Shown: positions 60,562 to 64,000 of the stretch, piece after piece | Layout: every line of letters starts with the position of its first letter | How positions within the stretch are numbered: position 1 is the stretch's first letter | Assembly (NCBI GenBank): GCA_000328365.1 | Contig: KB312025.1 | Location: 378,012-442,011, forward strand | Source of the DNA: Capitella teleta | Lineage: Eukaryota; Annelida; Polychaeta; Capitellidae | Reading direction: 5' to 3' | Length of the DNA stretch: 64,000 bases | Made by a program: the position numbers and the translations under genes | Notes under the pieces: model-generated | What the model was told of the DNA's origin: nothing | Databases searched by the model: none | The model's input: only the letters and a program-made list of their open reading frames with translations

Positions 60562-61373
60562 TTCTCCAGCCGTTCATCTCATCAAACATCAAACCTTAAT
60601 GTTCTATTGTTGTATACGAAATCATTGTTGTGCGTTTTGTTATTCTACTTGTATGGCGATATACGTTTTGATTGTGGTTCAAAATTCCGTCCATCGAGTA
60701 ATGTGGAGCAATGTGTATGCAGGGTGACGAGTGCATAGGAGATTATAAAGCGTAAGACATCTATTACGGAGGCGTACAGGCCGTTTTGTTGTGAATTGAT
60801 ACAATTTTTTGGTTATTACTGCTTAGAATGAATAATCAATCACTATATCATGTCCGGACGCAACAACATACCATGTCGTAGGTCTAATCTTCGCTCTGGT
60901 AATTACATGTAAATGTAATGAGAAAGGTAACCATGGCAACCCAAATAGTAAGCAAGAGAAAATGCCTTTAATCTCTGTTACTATTTTTGAGCGTCCGACA
61001 TTACATAATAACTTACGTTACATTCTGTTGCTATCAAGAAATATAACAAAACTGCCAGAAGCAGAGTTCAGTTATTTTAACAGTAGAACTGCATGCCCAA
61101 TAGTGCATTGTATAGTGAGAAATGTAGTACTATTGAGCATTAAACAACAAAGTTCATTAGATCTATGTTTTGTCCCTGAATAAGTCATTAGTGAAGTAAA
61201 TAAATATCTTGTTTCAAATGGTTATGTGTTCATATTTGGACTTTATCAATCAATCAATTCATTAAATCACACAAATTCTGTTGACATAAATATAAAAAAT
61301 AATTTATTACAAAGCAAAATTAACTTGATATTCTAAATATATGAAGAAGAAAACACGCAAAATGAGAAATGCA
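60562..61373. other. Convergent intergenic region between RFESD and centrin-3
   Basis: AT-rich, with short open frames only (for example from 60962, no recognised domain). It should contain the 3' ends of both transcripts. Confidence 0.5.
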
Positions 61374-62081
61374 TCATGTATCCCCAGTCATGATGGCAAG
61401 AAATTCATCTTCATTAACTGCAAAGTAAGCAAGACATAAGGAAAACAAACAAAATTAATATCCTATGACATACTTTCTCCATCCCGATCGCCATCAAACT
61501 CATCGATCATGGCCCTCAATTCATCATCATTCATCGTCTCACCAAGTTCTCTATTGTTAAATGAAACAGAGAACCTAGCGTATTTGACAAAATGAGTCTT
61601 ACCTTGCAACACGACGTAGGTTCCGCAAACTAATTTTTCCTGAGTCATCATCGTCAAAAAGGCGAAATGCTTTGAGCATCTCGTCCTTGGGGTCCCTATC
61701 TAACATCATGTCACTGACTGAAGCAAATAATCATTGAAGGGAAATTGTGTATTTGAAAACTAGACAAACTCAGTTTAACTCACCAACTTCATTGAAATCT
61801 TCAAAGGTGATTTTTCCAGTGCCATCTCGGTCGTAATCTTTCAATATCTTCAAGACATCAGCTTTCTTCACTTCAAAGCCGAGCGCTCGCATCGCCACCT
61901 GTGTAGAAAAAATGAAGCAATGCCAGTGAAGATGGGATGAAGATCGTACTTTGAGTTCATGGTAGTCGATGGACTGGTCTTTGTCTGTGTCGAATAGTTC
62001 AAAGGACTCTTTGATCTCTTGTTTCTGCTCTTCGCTCACTTCTCTCCTCTTTCGCCGTTTGTTCCGTTCAACTTGCTCCAT
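61374..62081 (-). CDS. CETN3: Centrin-3, at least 5 coding exons, 160 aa
   Basis: A calcium-binding EF-hand protein of centrioles and basal bodies. Exons on the minus strand: 62081-61950, 61898-61784, 61717-61603, 61550-61474, 61417-61374; phases agree. The basic leader [20 protein letters not shown] leads into EF1 ([12 protein letters not shown]), EF2 ([12 protein letters not shown]), EF3 ([12 protein letters not shown], which lacks the last acidic ligand as centrin-3 does) and EF4 (DGDRDGEINEDE). The ending AIMTGDT is centrin-3 rather than centrin-1/2. The ATG at 62081 sits right after a good acceptor (TTTGTTCTACCAAG). The true start may therefore be in an upstream exon, as human CETN3 (167 aa) has a few more N-terminal residues. 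A LINE fragment and the assembly gap lie just upstream. Confidence 0.93.
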
Positions 62082-62318
62082 TCTTGGTAGAACAAAGAAA
62101 ATGAATATCAATTGCATCTCAAGGGTAGAAGCGTTGGGCCCGGAATATGAACAAACAAAAGTTCTCAGGAATGTTGCCACAAAATTAGCTGTAAAGCATA
62201 TCAAGATAATGTCATGTCTCTTCATTCTTGATTTTGCTAAAAAGGATATACATGGTACACTTTATAAGGTTACAGTACGTGCGGTACTTGGTTCTTGTTA
62301 ATGTTCTTGCTTTTTCTT

Positions 62319-63498
62319 TCAGGATTTGGTTTTCATGGTCGTAATCATGTTGATCAGGCTTCTGATGTACCGTGCACACCGTGTGTTTGCTGTCCGACAC
62401 TTCTCTAAAGTAAACATGAGAGAGTCGTCAGTTAAATCAGATCTTTCGTCAATGAATTTCTCAAGGGTCTTCTTCTGGATTGACTTGGCTTTGTTAACAA
62501 GCGAGGGCAGACCAGCTTCAATAAGACACAAATCTCCAGCGGTTGTTTTTCTGATTCCAAGCAGTGTTCTCACAGATCGCATGTACATAGTGTCGGCGGT
62601 TTTAATCGGTGCTGATCCGAGCCAGGACTCAATGCCGTACAAAATGGAGGAAACAAGGGCCGCTGACCACACCTTCTCTTTAACTTTGAATGGAGCGATG
62701 CAATTCTTTTCAATAAAAGCTTCGAACTTGATAACGTGGCACATCTTTCTTGAACATTGTTCGTTGATAGTGTTTTTCAAGTTTGCATCCTGTGTAAAGA
62801 TGCATCCCAGGTAAGTGTAGGATGAGCAATTTTCTATGGTTACGCCATCCACTTTCAGAGGTTCTCTATCTTTAGCTACGCCATTTATAGCCATAAATTG
62901 CGTCTTTGCTTGATTCATCATTATTCCTGATGAGGTGCAAAACTCTTTGAGGACATGAACCTTTTCTTCTGCTCGCTTCTGACTGGTCGCTAGTAGCACC
63001 GTATCATCCATCAACATCAAAACATGCATCCATTCGAGGTATCCATCCGGTTGGCATTTCTCTTTCAGGTTTCTAATCATATCGTTGACCAAAAGTGTGA
63101 ATAACAGGCAGGACGTTGGTGATCCTTGACGTACTCCTACGGAGGCTGTTATTGTGGCAGATCTGAGTATCATCTTGGTAGTTTTGTAGATTACAGCCAG
63201 AGTGCGAACCATTGTTGTCCCACATCCTAGGGCAAGGAGTCTTTGAAGGAGTTGTCAAGGCACCCGGTCGTATGCTTTAGAAAAATCCACGAATACCAGG
63301 TAGAGTTTCTTCTTTTTGTGTTTGGCATAGTCGATCCAGAGTCAATGTTATGCTTGCTCTCTATCAGGTTTAAACCACAAGGATAAACGTTTGTTAAGGA
63401 TGACATCATAAAGTTTTGCGAGGGAGTCCATGAGAGAAATCCCTCTGTAGTTACCACATATTTTTCTGGATCCTTTCTTGAAAAGAACGACTAGCTTT
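62319..63498 (-). mobile_element. Non-LTR retrotransposon (LINE), reverse transcriptase fragment, broken
   Basis: The minus strand encodes successive reverse-transcriptase blocks: KKGSRKICGNYRGISLMDSL, VFVDFSKAYDRVP (first catalytic Asp), SVGVRQGSPTSCLLF, the catalytic box LMLMDDTVLLA (MDD instead of the usual ADD), GIMMNQAKTQFM, SYTYLGC and a C-terminal part ending at 62319. It is damaged: an in-frame stop follows AYDRVP and a segment is missing between DREQA and DYAKHKKKK. The 5' part runs into the gap, and no endonuclease is visible. The clade was not assigned. It lies in the same orientation as centrin-3, perhaps within its first intron. Confidence 0.85.
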
Positions 63499-63548
63499 NN
63501 NNNNNNNNNNNNNNNNNNNNNNNNNNNNNNNNNNNNNNNNNNNNNNNN
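63499..63548. other. Assembly gap of 50 N
   Basis: Exactly 50 N, which looks like a fixed-size placeholder, so the real gap length is unknown. Confidence 0.99.
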
Positions 63549-64000
63549 TCCCATTTTGCTGCCAAAAAACTGTCAATTTGTTGTTGCTCTCGATCTCGAC
63601 CTATTCTTCAAGCCGTTATTAATGATAACCGGAAGTATTTAGTCGCTTTGAATCTCGTCGCTATCATAACGAACTTCGGCAACATTATACCAATGTGAGC
63701 GATCAATCCATGCTATAGAGTATCGTCTGAGTTTACTGTATGTAGTGTTACCTAGCATGCATACTGTGTTATAACAAGGAAGAAACATTTTATGGATTTG
63801 AAGGATAGTTTAGGCCTTACATATTTATTTCTTGAAGAAATCAAACATTGTTTTCTGCTTCTTAACATTAGTGCGTTTATATTCAATATCTTTTAATAAT
63901 GACAACATAGGAGTTAGATGTTTTTCAAAGTCTCTGTTCTCTTCACAATTTCTAATTATGCTCTGTCGCCGGAGCTAGTTCATTGAATATTCATAGAGTA
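63549..64000. other. Region beyond the gap, possible centrin-3 upstream region
   Basis: On the minus strand CAAAATGGGA ends directly at the gap (ATG at 63556-63554), about 110 bp downstream of ATCATAACGA at 63663-63672, a one-mismatch copy of the recurrent promoter-linked motif. This could be the first exon and promoter of centrin-3. The remainder is AT-rich without recognised features. Confidence 0.25.

Noticed and set aside
61770-62225. Extending centrin-3 upstream to a hydrophobic leader from 62225
   Set aside because: The extra sequence reads through an acceptor site and is unlike any centrin N-terminus.
1-64000. CRISPR arrays, bacterial operons or phage-like modules
   Set aside because: No regular repeat-spacer arrays or ribosome-binding sites; all genes are animal-type.

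Overview
The window is metazoan nuclear DNA. It has spliceosomal introns with GT-AG ends, AT-rich intergenic sequence, homopolymer and TG runs, a tRNA-derived SINE, a LINE fragment and one 50-base assembly gap (63499-63548). The genes are FoxD, FAAH, ornithine transcarbamylase, a CYP3-clan P450, PIH1D1, centrin-3, a Cys-loop receptor and an ARM-TIR-SAM protein. This set suggests an invertebrate, most likely an invertebrate deuterostome (echinoderm, hemichordate or cephalochordate). The sequence alone does not fix the phylum.

Layout. 1-4860: non-coding DNA with a cluster of homeodomain-type sites. 4880-6732: intronless FoxD with a CCAAT/GC-box promoter. 6733-27730: a 21-kb gene desert with simple repeats, palindromes and two promoter-like modules (about 17.7 and 20.3-20.5 kb). 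27740-28972: a single-exon ankyrin-repeat gene. 31411-32996: a two-exon CYP3-clan P450. 33631-35143 (minus): FBXL12-like, three exons. 36451-41070: FAAH, 17 exons. 41779-44455 (minus): an ARM-TIR-SAM protein, seven exons. 45433-48085 (minus): OTC, ten exons. 48403-49926: a PIH1D1-like gene that seems to have lost most of its CS domain. 51747-54801 (minus): a decayed nicotinic-type Cys-loop receptor with a hAT-like remnant in one intron. 59319-60561: RFESD-like Rieske protein. 61374-62081 (minus): centrin-3, with a broken LINE upstream running into the gap.

The genes do not form an operon or one pathway; they are a typical animal neighbourhood of developmental and housekeeping genes. OTC and PIH1D1 start 317 bp apart in opposite directions. 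FoxD with FAAH, and FoxD with CETN3 and RFESD, recall linkages on human 1p33 and 5q13-15 (from memory), so part of the order may be ancient.

The most unusual signal is a recurrent 10-mer, ATCATAACGC (reverse GCGTTATGAT). I found seven exact copies by eye, against about 0.1-0.15 expected by chance, plus many one-mismatch copies. They concentrate upstream of or inside the P450, upstream of the ARM-TIR-SAM gene and in the OTC/PIH1D1 promoter. The next most interesting items are the ARM-TIR-SAM architecture, which keeps a candidate TIR NADase glutamate, a P450 with an altered I-helix motif, and a 54-nt stop-free intron in FAAH. All exon borders were read by eye from GT/AG signals and reading-frame continuity.
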